In this document: piece after piece, positions 1 through 10,175 of the stretch | Numbering within the stretch: the stretch's first letter is position 1 | Layout: the number at the start of each line of letters is the position of its first letter | Assembly: GCA_030067915.1 (NCBI GenBank) | Contig: JASGCC010000119.1 | Span: 558,001 to 622,000 of the forward strand | Reading direction: 5' to 3' | Origin: Hydractinia echinata | Lineage: Eukaryota > Cnidaria > Hydrozoa > Anthoathecata > Hydractiniidae | DNA: 64,000 bases | Notes under the pieces: generated by a model | The model's database searches: none | The model's input: the letters and a program-made list of their open reading frames with translations, nothing else | Told to the model about the DNA's origin: nothing | Translations under genes and position numbers: made by a program

Positions 1-206
1 TGTTACGGACGACGAAGACGCTCATTGTCTAGCCGTCAAGAAAATAATTATCTTTAGAGCAAGTCTCAAGATAATATTATTTCTTGTCTCTTATTATTTA
101 CGATACAACATAGGGAATGGGTAACTAACAATAAAAACAAACTATTTCTCTGTTATTAGGTTGGTGTTCTGTATTACACGCGGAGAGGTTAAAAAGAATT
201 CTGTTG
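1..206 (-). repeat. DIRS terminal region, arm A
   Basis: Non-coding end of the element beyond the recombinase stop codon. It contains an imperfect inverted repeat (about 45-90) in which a stretch like AATAATATTATCTT pairs with AAGATAATTATTT around a short loop. Part of this region (the segment near 85-185 that holds GCGTGTAATACAGAACACC on the other strand) recurs at 17630-17735 and again at 18426-18535. DIRS elements end in inverted or split repeats used for circle formation, and this is the likely equivalent. The exact element end is not certain. Confidence 0.6.
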
Positions 207-1118
207 TCAAATTCCAAGGTTTTTGGAAACACTTAATCTCTTTGCCGCAGAATCCATGATGTAACCGTTGCGTGCCTGTTCCGATGACCATCTTCCATGT
301 TTTGGTATTAGACGATCAGAAATACCATTTTTTGCGGCAGCCGAAGCTCCACCAGACCGTAAACTATGTAGACCTAAATTATGATTCAACGAAAATGGTT
401 TCGTATACTCCAAGAATCTCTCTTATTCTGGAGTAAGATATGCCGTGTTTTCCATCGAAATGACGACCTTTTTTCGATGTTATGATTTTTGAAATAAGAT
501 AATCGGCATCTTTGAGGTTTCCTGATTGAATTAATTTTAACGTTAATTTTACTGGACAATATTTTGAATTGTTGCCAGCAATGTAAATAATATTTCCTTC
601 TCTTAACTGGTCGGTTTTGGATTTTTTAACGCTGATCCGTAGATGATCATCATGAAAATTTATATCTTTTACCTTTAATTCAAGTAATTCGCTTATTCTC
701 ATAAAGCCGAAAAATCCTAAGGCACAAACCACTAAAAATCTCAAATGTGCCAAGTTTACTGGATGGATATCATGCTTATCTACTAATAGCTTTAACATAT
801 CGATCGTGAAAGCATCTTTCTTTTTAGTTCCTTCGAAATAACATGAACGTTTAGCTCCTTCGAAAGCCAGATTTACAAACGGATGATCTGTCGGTGAATA
901 GCACCCTGAAGAATGGTGTCCCCATCTTATTTCGTAAAAAGCGCTTATAATAACACCCCGACTTTTGCCTTCCGTTACTAAGTTGTTAAAATATATAGCC
1001 ACATAAAAAGGTTCTCCTGGTAAATGGGTGACATTAAACTCTGAGCAAAATGACTTCCAAGATTTCTAAGCATTGTCATATTTCGTTCTGGTTTGGGGAG
1101 CTAGTGCTGCATGAATGA
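207..1118 (-). pseudogene. DIRS tyrosine recombinase, broken (arm A)
   Basis: Tyrosine recombinase of the DIRS element. The N-terminal core-binding region starts near 1118 and is interrupted by an in-frame TAG at 1066-1068, where the family normally has Trp in an N-A-W-K-S-W stretch. The main frame (1002-379) carries the first catalytic Arg in F-M-R-I-S-E-L. A one-base frame change in the 379-413 overlap moves to the frame 413-207, which holds H-S-L-R (HxxR box), K-H-G-R-W and the nucleophile Tyr in N-G-Y-I. All catalytic residues are therefore present but split over two frames. The same stop and frameshift occur in arm B. A programmed frameshift is possible but unproven. Confidence 0.8.
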
Positions 1119-1333
1119 TGTTAGGCAAACTAGTAATTAAGTTCTCCAGCTTACATGTTGATTCTAAAGATAATATTTTTAACTATATCAAGCTATACAG
1201 TTTTAAAAATAAGAAATTTAAAAATAAGAAGTTTCTAAGGTTTCATATAACACAACATATTAATCATGAAAACACAACTTCCAAGCAAGTATCTTGGTTA
1301 AAACCTCTGAGGTCGTGCCTTTTAATTTGCTAA

Positions 1334-1470
1334 ATACCCCTCTCGGGTGGTGCACACCCCTTCTCGGGTGGAGCACTGAAATTCGTTTTAAACCCCTCTC
1401 GGGTTAAGCTGAAACCCCTCTCGGGTGGTGCACTGAATAAGTTTAAACCCCTTGCTGGTTGTGCACTGGT
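1334..1470 (-). repeat. Iterated ACCCGAGAGGGGT motifs
   Basis: Spacer between RNase H and the recombinase. Four to five copies of the 13-mer ACCCGAGAGGGGT (reverse strand), or close variants, are spaced by GTGCAC-containing links. Each copy can pair ACCC with GGGT at its ends. The array is conserved at 16350-16490 in arm B. It could be a structural or recombinase-binding repeat; the function is unknown. Confidence 0.6.
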
Positions 1471-1577
1471 TTTTAACAAACGTCTATTAAAGGAGGTTCT
1501 TAAAATTCCTTGGTTGGGATTTTTTCTTACTTTTGGCACTTCTCCGTTGCATTAACTTTTTGACAATTATATATAAC

Positions 1578-3065
1578 CTAGAAATTACAAGAATCTATAT
1601 ATAACGCTAATGTTCTAAAGTTTACGTGCCCTTTAAAAACAGAATTTTCACAAGTACTTCTAAAAAACGGATTGAAATAATAAATTCGTTTAACAAAGTC
1701 ATAAAATTTTCCATTATGAGATAGAGATGGCCAAAAGGAGCTTGAATACCATTCTGGGACTATTAATATGACTTTTGCTTTGCACACATTTAAATGTTTA
1801 ATAGTCGCGTTTATTAATTTGATCGGTGGGCAAAGCCAATTATTATCGCAATCTGACCAGTCTTGTGTGAAAGCATCAACGCCTAATGAACCGGGACAGT
1901 AAAACTTCGAATTAAAATTGCTTACTTTGCTGTTAAAATTGTCCGCAAAACGATCGAATTGAACTTCACCAAAGACCTTAATAATGCTTGTGAATGAAGA
2001 ATTATCAATGGACCAATCATCTGTGTCGATCAACTTGCTTAATTTGTCAGCCGTATAATTTTGTTCTCTGGGTATCCACGTTGGTGAAATTTGGATATTG
2101 TTTTGTACACAAATTTTAAAAATATCTACAGCTATAGAATGTAAATGTGGTTTTGTACTTCCAATTTCTAGAATTCTTGAGGCAGAGAGGTTATCGGTTC
2201 TGATATTTACGGACTCGTTTTTCAAGTGGTGAGCAAAAGATTCCATAGAATATTTTATAGCTAATAGTTCGCGTTCGGTTGAACTTGTTCTTATCTCTGT
2301 GTTGTTAAACTTGCCATGACATAACATCTTTCCTAGCCTTTTTAACATAAAGCTCCCGTAAAAGTTCTCGCTTGCGTCAGTAAAAAGAATTTGCGATGTT
2401 GTATGTTTTGGTTTAAAAGAATATCCATTTTTCTCACAAATATTGTGCAACCAAAACTCAAGTTCTTGCCTTTCATCAGATTTAATTTTTATAGACGAAT
2501 ACCATGAAACTCTGCTTTCGATCGCTAAGTAAAGTTTTCTTGTAAATAGACGAACAATTGGACCAAGAGATAAGTGCATAGCAGTTAATTGACCTGTTAC
2601 TTGTGATAATAATTTTGCTGTTGGGGCATCTTGACTTAACACGGATTTTATCAAGGTAAAAAGCTTACTTAATTTTCTTTCTGGGACGTAAAATTTCATA
2701 GCAGTGGTATCGACGACTTTTCCCAACCACTCACCTTTTTGTCTAGGCTCTAGGTTGCTTTTTTCGTAATTAATCACAAAACCTGCTTTTGTTAAATCTT
2801 GGGTAACTAATTTGGTTGCTTCCTTACATGCGAGAAAAGAAGATGAAGCATTTATTCCGTCATCAAGATATACTACCGTCTTAATTCCTATTTTCGACCT
2901 TGCCATCTTAATTTGTTTTTTATCGGCTGAATCAGATGCTAAGTCATCAAACAAATACTCCTTAACAAAATGCCAACCAATTTCCTCTCTATCAGCCAAA
3001 CGAATAAGTTTCTGATACTTTTTAAGAAGTTCCTTACCTTCTTTAAGAGATTCTCTAGCTTCAGC
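1578..3065 (-). pseudogene. DIRS RT-RNase H with internal deletion (arm A)
   Basis: A 473-residue open frame. Residues 1-38 are the C-terminal end of a DIRS gag-like protein (acidic D-L-A-S-D-S). They run directly into the RT catalytic motif Y-L-D-D-G at residues 44-48, so the RT fingers and N-terminal palm are missing. RNase H follows, with D in F-T-D-A-S, E in E-R-E-L-L, D in R-T-D-N and D in T-A-D-K. The last ~130 residues are the conserved DIRS tail (V-D-A-F, C-P-P, L-I-V-P-E-W), possibly a degenerate methyltransferase-like domain. The fused junction near residue 38 is identical in arm B. Without the RT N-terminus the protein cannot be a functional reverse transcriptase. Confidence 0.85.
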
Positions 3066-3245
3066 TGTTGCTTTTCAAGCTGCTTATCTGCTTTATTAAT
3101 GCATTCTTCTAACGCGATATTCCTTTCGTATTGCGCTTTATTGCCTTCGCTCCGAAAATTTGGCTTTTCCAATTTTATTCGTTTAACCGATTCTCTCTTT
3201 TTAATAAATTTGTTTGCTACTTCATATTATCAGTGTACGATTTGT
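3066..3245 (-). pseudogene. DIRS gag-like coiled-coil fragment
   Basis: Upstream extension of arm A that is absent from arm B. On the minus strand it encodes a Lys/Glu-rich stretch (E-K-P-N-F-R-S-E-G-N-K-A-Q-Y, then heptad-like Q-L-E-K) typical of the middle of DIRS gag proteins. A one-base frame change near 3068 separates it from the following A-E-A-R-E-S-L-K segment. The inverted repeat therefore stops inside gag. Confidence 0.6.
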
Positions 3246-3362
3246 GAATATGTAATACCATCAGATTATTCATCCGTGTATCAGTGGTTGTAGCTCGAAG
3301 GTAAGTTTTTATGCGGTTCAAAGCTGAAAAACATCATTCGCTAACAGCATTTGTAACAGCAT

Positions 3363-3430
3363 TTCTTTATTTCTTTCTTTCATTCTTTCTTTTTTTTTAG
3401 TAGGAAAATTATTGAGGGGGGGGGGGGGGC
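3363..3430 (+). repeat. CTTT microsatellite and poly-G run
   Basis: A (CTTT)n-like pyrimidine tract followed about 40 bp later by a run of about 13-14 G directly before the Penelope-like coding remnant. Homopolymers of this kind are prone to assembly length errors. Confidence 0.8.
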
Positions 3431-3431
3431 T

Positions 3432-4188
3432 GTGATTGGTCTAGCACTTACGGTTGTGATAGCAGAGGCTTACCTTCAACACCACGAAAAAAATGCTTTA
3501 AAAATTGCTGAAGAACAACGAATCGACATAAAACCGTTTTTGAGATATGTTGACGTTAGCCACGCTCGAGTACCAACGTTGAACGACGCAAATGAATTTC
3601 TTAAAGTTCTTAACAGCCAAAGTGAACACCTATTTTACACCATGGAAACAGAAAACGAGTCTAAGACACAATTTCCTAGATATCAGCATACGTGATAATG
3701 GAGAAACGTACGAATTCCCAGTTTATCGTAAACCAGCCATCACAAATGTTCAAATCAAACCGAATTCGGGACATGATAAAACAGTCTTAGATGGAATATT
3801 CACGGGTTTCGTAGATCGCGTTTTTAATATATGCAGCGAACAATACATAAACGATAAAATTAACTTTCTTGTTGAAACGTTTGTTGAAAACGGTTATGAT
3901 AAACAACGTTTACTGCAATTAATAAAAAAACACAAAGAAAAACAAGTTAAAAAACAAGTTACAGAAAAAGAGAAAGATGATTCGACATTACCGGTTGTAA
4001 GCCACGGTAAACTACGAAAAGTATACAGAACAGCAGGCTATAAAGTAGTTTTTAAATCTGGACCGAATTTAAAAATTATTTTAACGTCAAGAAACAAATG
4101 TAAATTACAAGCCAACCAATCCAGGGGTTTTATCAATTAGAATATTCATGCGGTAATACGTACATTGGTGAAACAGGCTGCAAAATTT
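3432..4188 (+). pseudogene. Penelope-like element, RT 3' half (5' piece)
   Basis: Coding remnant of a Penelope-like retroelement. Frame 3432-3695 carries A-E-A-Y-L-Q-H-H and the catalytic box as R-Y-V-D-V-S-H-A-R. The family has Y-V-D-D, so the second aspartate is lost. A frame change near 3660 leads to frame 3592-4140 with N-F-L-D-I-S-I, V-Y-R-K, I-K-P-N-S-G-H, I-C-S-E-Q-Y and V-E-N-G-Y-D, all typical of PLE RT C-termini. After a further one-base shift the start of the GIY-YIG nuclease follows (C-G-N-T-Y-I-G-E-T-G) up to 4188, where similarity stops and the minisatellite begins. The rest of a GIY-YIG domain is found at 19409. Confidence 0.8.
4145..4188 (+). repeat. 44-bp direct repeat shared with 19409-19452
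   Basis: The 44 bases starting TTCATGCGGTAATACG and ending GCTGCAAAATTT are identical to 19409-19452. Flanks differ on both sides. The segment encodes the GIY-YIG signature of a Penelope-like element. It marks the end of the 5' PLE piece here and the start of the 3' piece there. Confidence 0.9.
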
Positions 4189-5927
4189 ATCCACACATCC
4201 GTATATCTATATATCACCATATCTATATATCCATATATCTGCATATCCAAATATCTGTATATCCCTATATCCACAAATCATTATATCCACATATCCCACA
4301 TCTGTATATCCATATATGTGTATATCCACATATCCCTATATCCACATATCCGTATATCTGTTTATCCACATATCCGTATATCCGTATATCCGTATATCCG
4401 TATATCCGTATATCCATGTATCCATATATCCACATATTTGTATATCCATATATCTGTATATCCACATATCCGTATATCTATATATCCACATATCTGTATA
4501 TCCATATATCCATATATCTGTATATCCATATATCTGTATATCCCCATATCTATATGTCCATATATCCCTATATCCGCATATCTGTATATCCCTATATCCA
4601 CATATCCGTATATCTGTATATCTGTATATCCACATAACCGTAAATCTGTATATCCACAAATCCCTATATCCACATATCCGTATATCTGTATATCCATATA
4701 TCTGTATATCCCTATATCCACATATCCACATATCCCTATATCCACATATCCCTATATCTGTATATCCATATATCTGTATATCCACATATCCCTATATCCA
4801 CATATCCGTATATCTGTATATCCATATATCTGTATATCCACATATCCCTATATCCACATATCTGTATATCTGTATATCTGTATATCCACATATCCGTATA
4901 TCCATATATATATTTGTATATCCACATATCCGTATATCTGTATATCCCTATATCCACATATCCCTATATCCACAAATCCCTATATCCACATATCCACATA
5001 TCTGTATATCCACATATCCCTATATCCACATATCCCTATATCCACATATTCCTATATCCACAAATCCCTATATCCACATATCCACATATCTGTATATCCA
5101 CATATCCCTATATCCACATATCCCTATATCCATATATCTGTATATCCACATATCCCTATATCCACATATCCGTATATCTGTATATCCACATATCCCTATA
5201 TCCACATATCTGTATATCTGTATATCCACATATCCGTATATCCACATATCCGTATATCTGTATATCCCTATATCCACATATCCGTATATCTGTATATCCA
5301 CATATCCCTATATCCACATATCTGTATATCTGTATATCCACATATCCGTATATCCACATATCCGTATATCTGTATATCCCTATATCCACATATCCCTATA
5401 TCCACAAATCCCTATATCCACATATCCACATATCTGTATATCCACATATCCCTATATCCACATATCCCTATATCCACATATCCCTATATCCACATATTCC
5501 TATATCCACATATCCACATATCCACATATCTGTATATCCACATATCCCTATATCCACATATCCCTATATCCATATATCTGTATATCCACATATCCCTATA
5601 TCCACATATCCGTATATCTGTATATCCACATATCCCTATATCCACATATCTGTATATCTGTATATCCACATATCTGTATATCCACATATCCCTATATCCA
5701 CATATCTGTATATCTGTATATCCACATATCCGTATATCCATATATATATTTGTATATCCACATATCCGTATATCCGTATATCCATATATCTGCATTTCCA
5801 CATATCCACATATCTGTATATCCATATATCTGTATATCCATATATCCATATATCCCTACATCTGCATATCTGTATATCCACATATCCATATATCTGTATA
5901 TCCACACATCCGTATATCCAATTCCCT
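4173..5927 (+). repeat. 8-bp minisatellite, ~1.75 kb
   Basis: About 220 degenerate tandem copies of an 8-base unit of the form (T/C)ATATC(C/T)(N), such as TATATCCA, CATATCCC, TATATCCG and TATATCTG. Because 8 is not a multiple of 3 and the unit lacks stop codons in either direction, several long frames stay open on both strands; these are artefacts, not genes. Variant units group into longer blocks of 24-48 bp, suggesting higher-order duplication. The array begins immediately after the broken GIY-YIG motif. Confidence 0.95.
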
Positions 5928-6443
5928 ATATATATTCGTTTCATATTGTCGCTACCACACTTTTATTTGGTAAAAATAAACCTTACGATCGCAAAAATTT
6001 AGAAGACGTAAAGGATTTTGTAGATTTTACAAGGTTTTTGTGTCTAAAACCATCAATATGAAATTATTAGAGTGTGTTGTAACTGCAGAATCCGTAGAAA
6101 ACTGTGAACTTCCCCAAACCAATCCCCATAATGTATTGCGCGTTTAAAATTCTCGTATAATAACACTATCGTTTATTTCTAAATGTATTTATTTTGCATT
6201 CCGGCTTCCGGCTTTCTCGATAGAGACACTATGAGAGCGTTGCGCTCGATTCCAGACCTCTGCTGTGTTTATTTTAGATCTATTGCGGAAGTGAAAGTGA
6301 GTGCGGTTGCACAATAATTTATCGTGGTGTGTCTTAGGAATATCTAAGCTTAATCATTTAAAATATATAAAAATTATTTATCCAAGAATTAAATAGAATT
6401 GATTATTATTTTCAGTAAAAAAGCAATTTTAAGAAATTTAAAT
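5928..6443. other. No gene seen; possible gypsy 5' leader
   Basis: A/T-rich sequence between the minisatellite and the gypsy gag start. No convincing open frame. It could include the 5' LTR and leader of the gypsy remnant, but no matching 3' copy was found by eye, so no LTR is called. Confidence 0.4.
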
Positions 6444-6606
6444 ATGGAAGACATGCACGTGTTGGCTGAAACAGCCGCTACTCAACAGCAATAAGACCAA
6501 CAACAAATGGATCTCATCCAATGCATAAAACAGGATGTTATGACCTCCCTTAAAACAGAGTTGCTGGGGAGATTAAAGGGATGATTGAGACCCTTGTACA
6601 ATAACT

Positions 6607-7701
6607 TGTACAATAACTCATCCACTTAGACAATTGATCAAAGAGAAAGCCGAATGGAAATGGACATCCGAATGTGAACATGCCTTTGCTACTTTGAAAA
6701 GCGCTTTGAGTAGTGAATCCTGCTTAGCATATTTTGATGAAAACAAAGAGACATTTATGTTTACAGACGCTAGCCCATATGGTATATCCGCCGTATTGTT
6801 GCAGAAAAGCAAGGTTAAAGATGATGTTAAGGTTATCTCTTATTCATCCAAATGCCTCACAGGAACTGAAATGAAATATGCACAAATCGAAAGAGAATGT
6901 TTAAGCATCGTTTACGGATGCGAAAAAAATCGCTTGTACTTAATCGGTAGAGAGTTCACCATATTCAACGACCATAAAGCATTAGTCAATCTCTTAAATA
7001 ACCCAAAATCCACGATACCTCTGCGAATCGAGCGACTAACACTTCGACTTCAAGGTTACAACTTCACAATAAAACATGTAAAGAGTGCAGAAAACATATC
7101 AGATTACGCTAGCAGACACCCTCACACCTTCAGCGACGACAAAAGAAGCAACGGTATAGAAGAATATGTAAACTTTACAGCCACATATGCATGTCCAAAA
7201 GCGATTACCCTAGTCGATATTAAAACACAAACTTCACAAGATAAAATATGTCAACATCTAGCCAGTATTATAGAAAAGAACAACTGGCACCTACTAGACA
7301 AACCGACTAACTACCCTGATTTAAGTAGCAAAGAACTAGACGAGCTGAAGCATTACCGCAAGTTCAAACACGAACTCACCGTATCGAACAACAAAGACAT
7401 TGTCTTAAAACAAAGACGCATTATCTTACCAAAATGCTACCATAACATTGCTGTTACATTAGCTCATCAAGGACACCAAGGTGTTCAGAAAACAAAAGAG
7501 TTACTCAGATCGAAAGTTTATTTTCAAGGAATAGACGATATGGTTGAAAAGAAAATTTCAAACTGCACTCCATGCCAAGCTGTTACACGAACAAGAGCAG
7601 ATGCGCCTATCAGAATAATGGATATACCAGAACAAGTTTGGGAAACTTTAACATTGATTTTCTTGGACCATTTCCCACAGGATACTACCTATTTGTCGTG
7701 A
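6607..7701 (+). pseudogene. Gypsy RNase H and integrase N-terminus
   Basis: The frame begins in the RT connection (K-A-E-W-K-W) and enters RNase H with D in F-T-D-A-S, E in E-R-E-C-L, D in F-N-D-H-K and D in I-S-D-Y-A. The integrase zinc-binding HHCC domain follows (H-Q-G-H-Q-G, then C-T-P-C-Q). The frame is lost around 7640-7660 in the first catalytic-Asp segment; the correct reading resumes in the next frame as N-I-D-F-L-G-P-F. Confidence 0.85.
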
Positions 7702-8576
7702 TCGACCAAAGATCTAAGTTTCCAGAGGTGGAATTTGTCAAGAGTACCGAAGCTGAAACACTGATACCTTGTTTAGATAGAATGTTCAGCACATACGGTA
7801 ATCCACGCAACGTTATCTCCGATAATGGCCCACCATTCAGCTCGCAGAAAATCAAATCTTACTTCAAACAAAGGGGAATAAAACACAGACGCATCACTCC
7901 ACTATGGCCACAGGCAAACGCAGAAGCAGAACGATTTATGCAACCGCTTAATCAAATAATGAGGACAGCTAAACTAGAACACAAGGATTGAAGGGAAGAA
8001 GTTTATAGATTCTTATTTGCTTACCGCTCCACACCTCATAGTACCACCAAAGTTGCCCCTTCAGAACTGATGTTCAATAGAAAAATTAGTTACTCAATAC
8101 CATCAATAGACAACAAACTAACATACGAAAACCAGCAACAAATAGCCACTGACAATGACAAAGCGGCCAAAATAAAGAACAAACAGTACGCAGATGAACG
8201 TCGACATACGAAAGAACCATCGTTATGTGAAGGAGACCGTGTCATTGTCAAGCAACTGAAGTACAATAAGCTTTCCACTCCTTACAGCATACAACCCTAC
8301 AGAGTTACGAAAATGAATGACACAATGGTTACCGCTCAATCGGAAATTGACTCATACAACATCACAAGAAATATTTCTCATTTTAAAAGTATCCCGACAA
8401 CTGCACCTACTCCTATCATTGTAAAGGAGGAGGAAGACATCGCCATAGAACCACAACTTCCAGTATCGCAACCCGCAAACAAACCTCCATTCAGAAACTA
8501 TACACCGCCCAACCAAAATCGCAAAATTTATCCCACCAGATCAAGAAGACCAGTTCACCAGTGGAGGAAATACTGA
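7640..8576 (+). pseudogene. Gypsy integrase core and C-terminus
   Basis: Integrase catalytic core with the DDE triad: D in I-D-F-L-G-P-F, D in S-D-N-G-P-P-F and E in A-E-A-E-R-F. The frame is cut by TGA at 7989-7991, where the family has K-D-W-R-E-E; a single G-to-A change would convert TGG to TGA. The same frame continues (E-E-V-Y-R-F, A-Y-R-S-T-P-H-S-T-T) through the C-terminal chromo-like and basic tail to 8576. One frameshift and one nonsense mutation make it a pseudogene. Confidence 0.85.
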
Positions 8577-8719
8577 ACACTATCCATGTGTAAATATTAG
8601 GACCATATAAGACATTATGTTAAAGAAAGTTAGTTCAGCAGTCAAAACCCCTGACATTTTATATGAACGTTGCCTGCTGTTGTTTTGTTACATTTAGATA
8701 CGGACTACGTGCATATCGT
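8577..8719. other. Gypsy 3' flank with polypurine-like tract nearby
   Basis: No gene. Non-coding tail of the gypsy copy, leading to AAAGGGGAAGA at 8724-8733, which has the look of a polypurine tract. The expected 3' LTR is cut off at once by the minus-strand HECT-like sequence. Confidence 0.4.
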
Positions 8720-9472
8720 CTAGCAAAGGGGAAGATGTAATTTGTTCAGCAACAAAGAATCTAGACCACGGATATACCTCTTGAGAAACTTGAAAGCATC
8801 TCTTTCTCCATCACTGAGTGGCAAAATTTCTTTAAAAAGGTTAATAACCTTTCTAGGTGAAGGCTCAAGATCATCATATAATTTAGTTATAGCCTCCACA
8901 GAGCTAAACTCAGGCTTCTTTTGGAGTTCAATACAACACATTTGCCAACTGGATGCAATCAAATGTGGTTTTTGAACCATTCCTTGCCTAGCAAATTCAA
9001 TAATGACTTGTTTCACATTGCCCTTATTGACAAGTGTACGACAGCCAAATTGTTCAATGAGTTCTAAAAACTCATCCGATGCCAGGATATTAACATCTAC
9101 TTCATCTGCAAGTACACTTTGGATCAAATTTGCCTCATCTTTTGAAAGGTAATTAAAAAATGAAGTCATTAACACATCATCAGAGACATGTCCAAATAAG
9201 CAAAACAGTAAAAATGCTTTACTTATAAATGTTGGGAAATAACTAGTATCGTGATATCCTTTTAGGATAATCTTCCCAATGGAGTTCCATTCATCGATAT
9301 AGAGGTCATGGCGGACAAAGGGGACTCTTTCTTGTTCGCCAATAAAAAATGCATCTGAAACATCTTTCCAAAAGGATGAGTAAATGTCGCGGTCCACTCC
9401 TGATCCAGAACCTTGCTCTGGTTCACCACGTGTATCAATCCATGTGTAGTTGATTGTATCTACCAAATCAAT
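8720..9472 (-). pseudogene. HECT-like domain protein, last visible exon, truncated
   Basis: Minus-strand exon of a HECT-like gene resembling a family multi-copy in fish and cnidarians (G2E3-like HECT relatives). Visible motifs: I-D-T-R-G-E-P-E-Q-G-S-G, S-F-W-K-D-V, R-V-P-F-V-R-H-D, F-P-T-F-I-S-K-A-F. A clean acceptor (TATTTTAG, AG at 9473-9474) starts the exon, and the frame joins exon 1 in phase 0. The protein stops right after L-K-R-Y-I-R-G-L, so the C-lobe with the catalytic cysteine is missing. The junction coincides with gypsy-derived sequence, implying truncation. Function as a ubiquitin ligase is therefore unlikely. Confidence 0.6.
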
Positions 9473-9664
9473 CTAAAATATACAATAAAAATAAAAATAA
9501 AAAAACTGTCAATCAACTGACAAATATACAATAAAAAAATGTTTAAAAAAATTAGCAAAAAACCTTGAGCAATATCACATCAACTTATTCCAGTATCAGA
9601 TCAACTGGATTTTATAACAATATATTATAGCAAATAATTGACCCAGGCATTAATGCATATCTAC

Positions 9665-10102
9665 CTTTTTCTTTATAAATGTTTCCATCAATTCTGATCG
9701 CAATTTCAAACGATGTATTGAAATGTGATGACATTTTGGTCGAGTATCAGCATAGGTAGTATCCCAAGAGCTGGGAAGAACAGATACAGAAGTGTCAGTA
9801 GCTTGTGCTTGTGTAATAATAACATCACTCATTTCTTGAAGTAAAGGTATTGACTCTACTGTTGCTGCTTCTCTTGAAGGAGGAGGGGCTGGTCGCTTTT
9901 CATTCAGTTGACTGAAATAGTTATCATTGTTTATAAAGTCTGCAACACTGGATACATTATACTCTGCATCTTGCATACACCGTAAGCAATCTGCACCTGA
10001 GTATGTGCATGCACAGACCGAACAAATAAGTCGTTTAGCAGCAGCAGGTACTGGTATTTTTGCGGAGCGTAGCGGAGCCCATTTCCTCATTAAATAAGCC
10101 AA
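9665..10102 (-). pseudogene. HECT-like gene, upstream exon
   Basis: Open frame on the minus strand ending at a donor (AAAAAG/GTAGAT, exon end 9665). It splices in phase 0 to the exon starting at 9472 across a 192-bp intron. It has cysteine pairs (C-S-V-C and C-L-R-C) that may form a small zinc ribbon, then a low-complexity Pro/Ser region, then L-R-S-E-L-M-E-T-F just before the HECT-like part. No upstream ATG in good context is certain. The frame ends close to the G-rich-ended element at 10176. Confidence 0.5.
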
Positions 10103-10175
10103 ATATAAGGGAAAAGGAAGGACGGTGGAGAGTATGTAGGATTTCTATACACGATTTCGTCCCTATACATCAAAT

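Larger units (their letters stand above)
1..3065 (-). mobile_element. DIRS-type YR retroelement, inverted arm A
   Basis: Minus-strand copy of a DIRS-like element, read 3065 to 1: end of a gag-like coiled-coil region, truncated reverse transcriptase/RNase H, spacer with short G/C-rich repeats, tyrosine recombinase, then a terminal region. It is the reverse complement of 14726-17814. The arms differ by one ~24-bp insertion near 16285 in the plus copy and a few substitutions. The match reaches base 1, so it may continue beyond the window. Retroelements encoding RT, RNase H and a tyrosine recombinase but no DDE integrase are the DIRS order. Both copies share the same internal deletion, stop codon and frameshift, so neither is autonomous. 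An assembly artefact cannot be excluded from sequence alone. Confidence 0.85.
6444..8576 (+). mobile_element. Ty3/gypsy retrotransposon, internally deleted
   Basis: A gag start (ATG at 6444) runs only 16 codons to TAA at 6492. After about 100 bases the sequence jumps to the C-terminal edge of RT and RNase H, so most of gag, protease and RT are deleted. A short direct repeat (ACTTGTACAATAACT) at 6592-6620 sits at the deletion junction. Integrase follows in two further frames. No matching LTR pair was recognised. A G-rich tract at 8724-8733 looks like a polypurine tract. It is a dead copy. Confidence 0.85.

Noticed and set aside
3432..3695. Independent small membrane protein starting M-I-G-L-A-L-T-V-V-I-A-E
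   Set aside because: It is the Penelope-like RT segment before the catalytic box; the residues align with that family.
4173..5927. Tandem array considered as a CRISPR-like array
   Set aside because: There are no unique spacers. Units are contiguous 8-mers with small variation.
4165..6061. Very long open frames (up to about 600 codons) on both strands with repeating I-S-V-Y-P-H-I
   Set aside because: They come from an 8-bp tandem repeat lacking stop codons in every frame. No start context, domain or codon bias; several overlap one another on both strands.
6072..6360. Gypsy 5' LTR
   Set aside because: No matching sequence downstream of the gypsy pol and no clear TG...CA ends, so it could not be supported.
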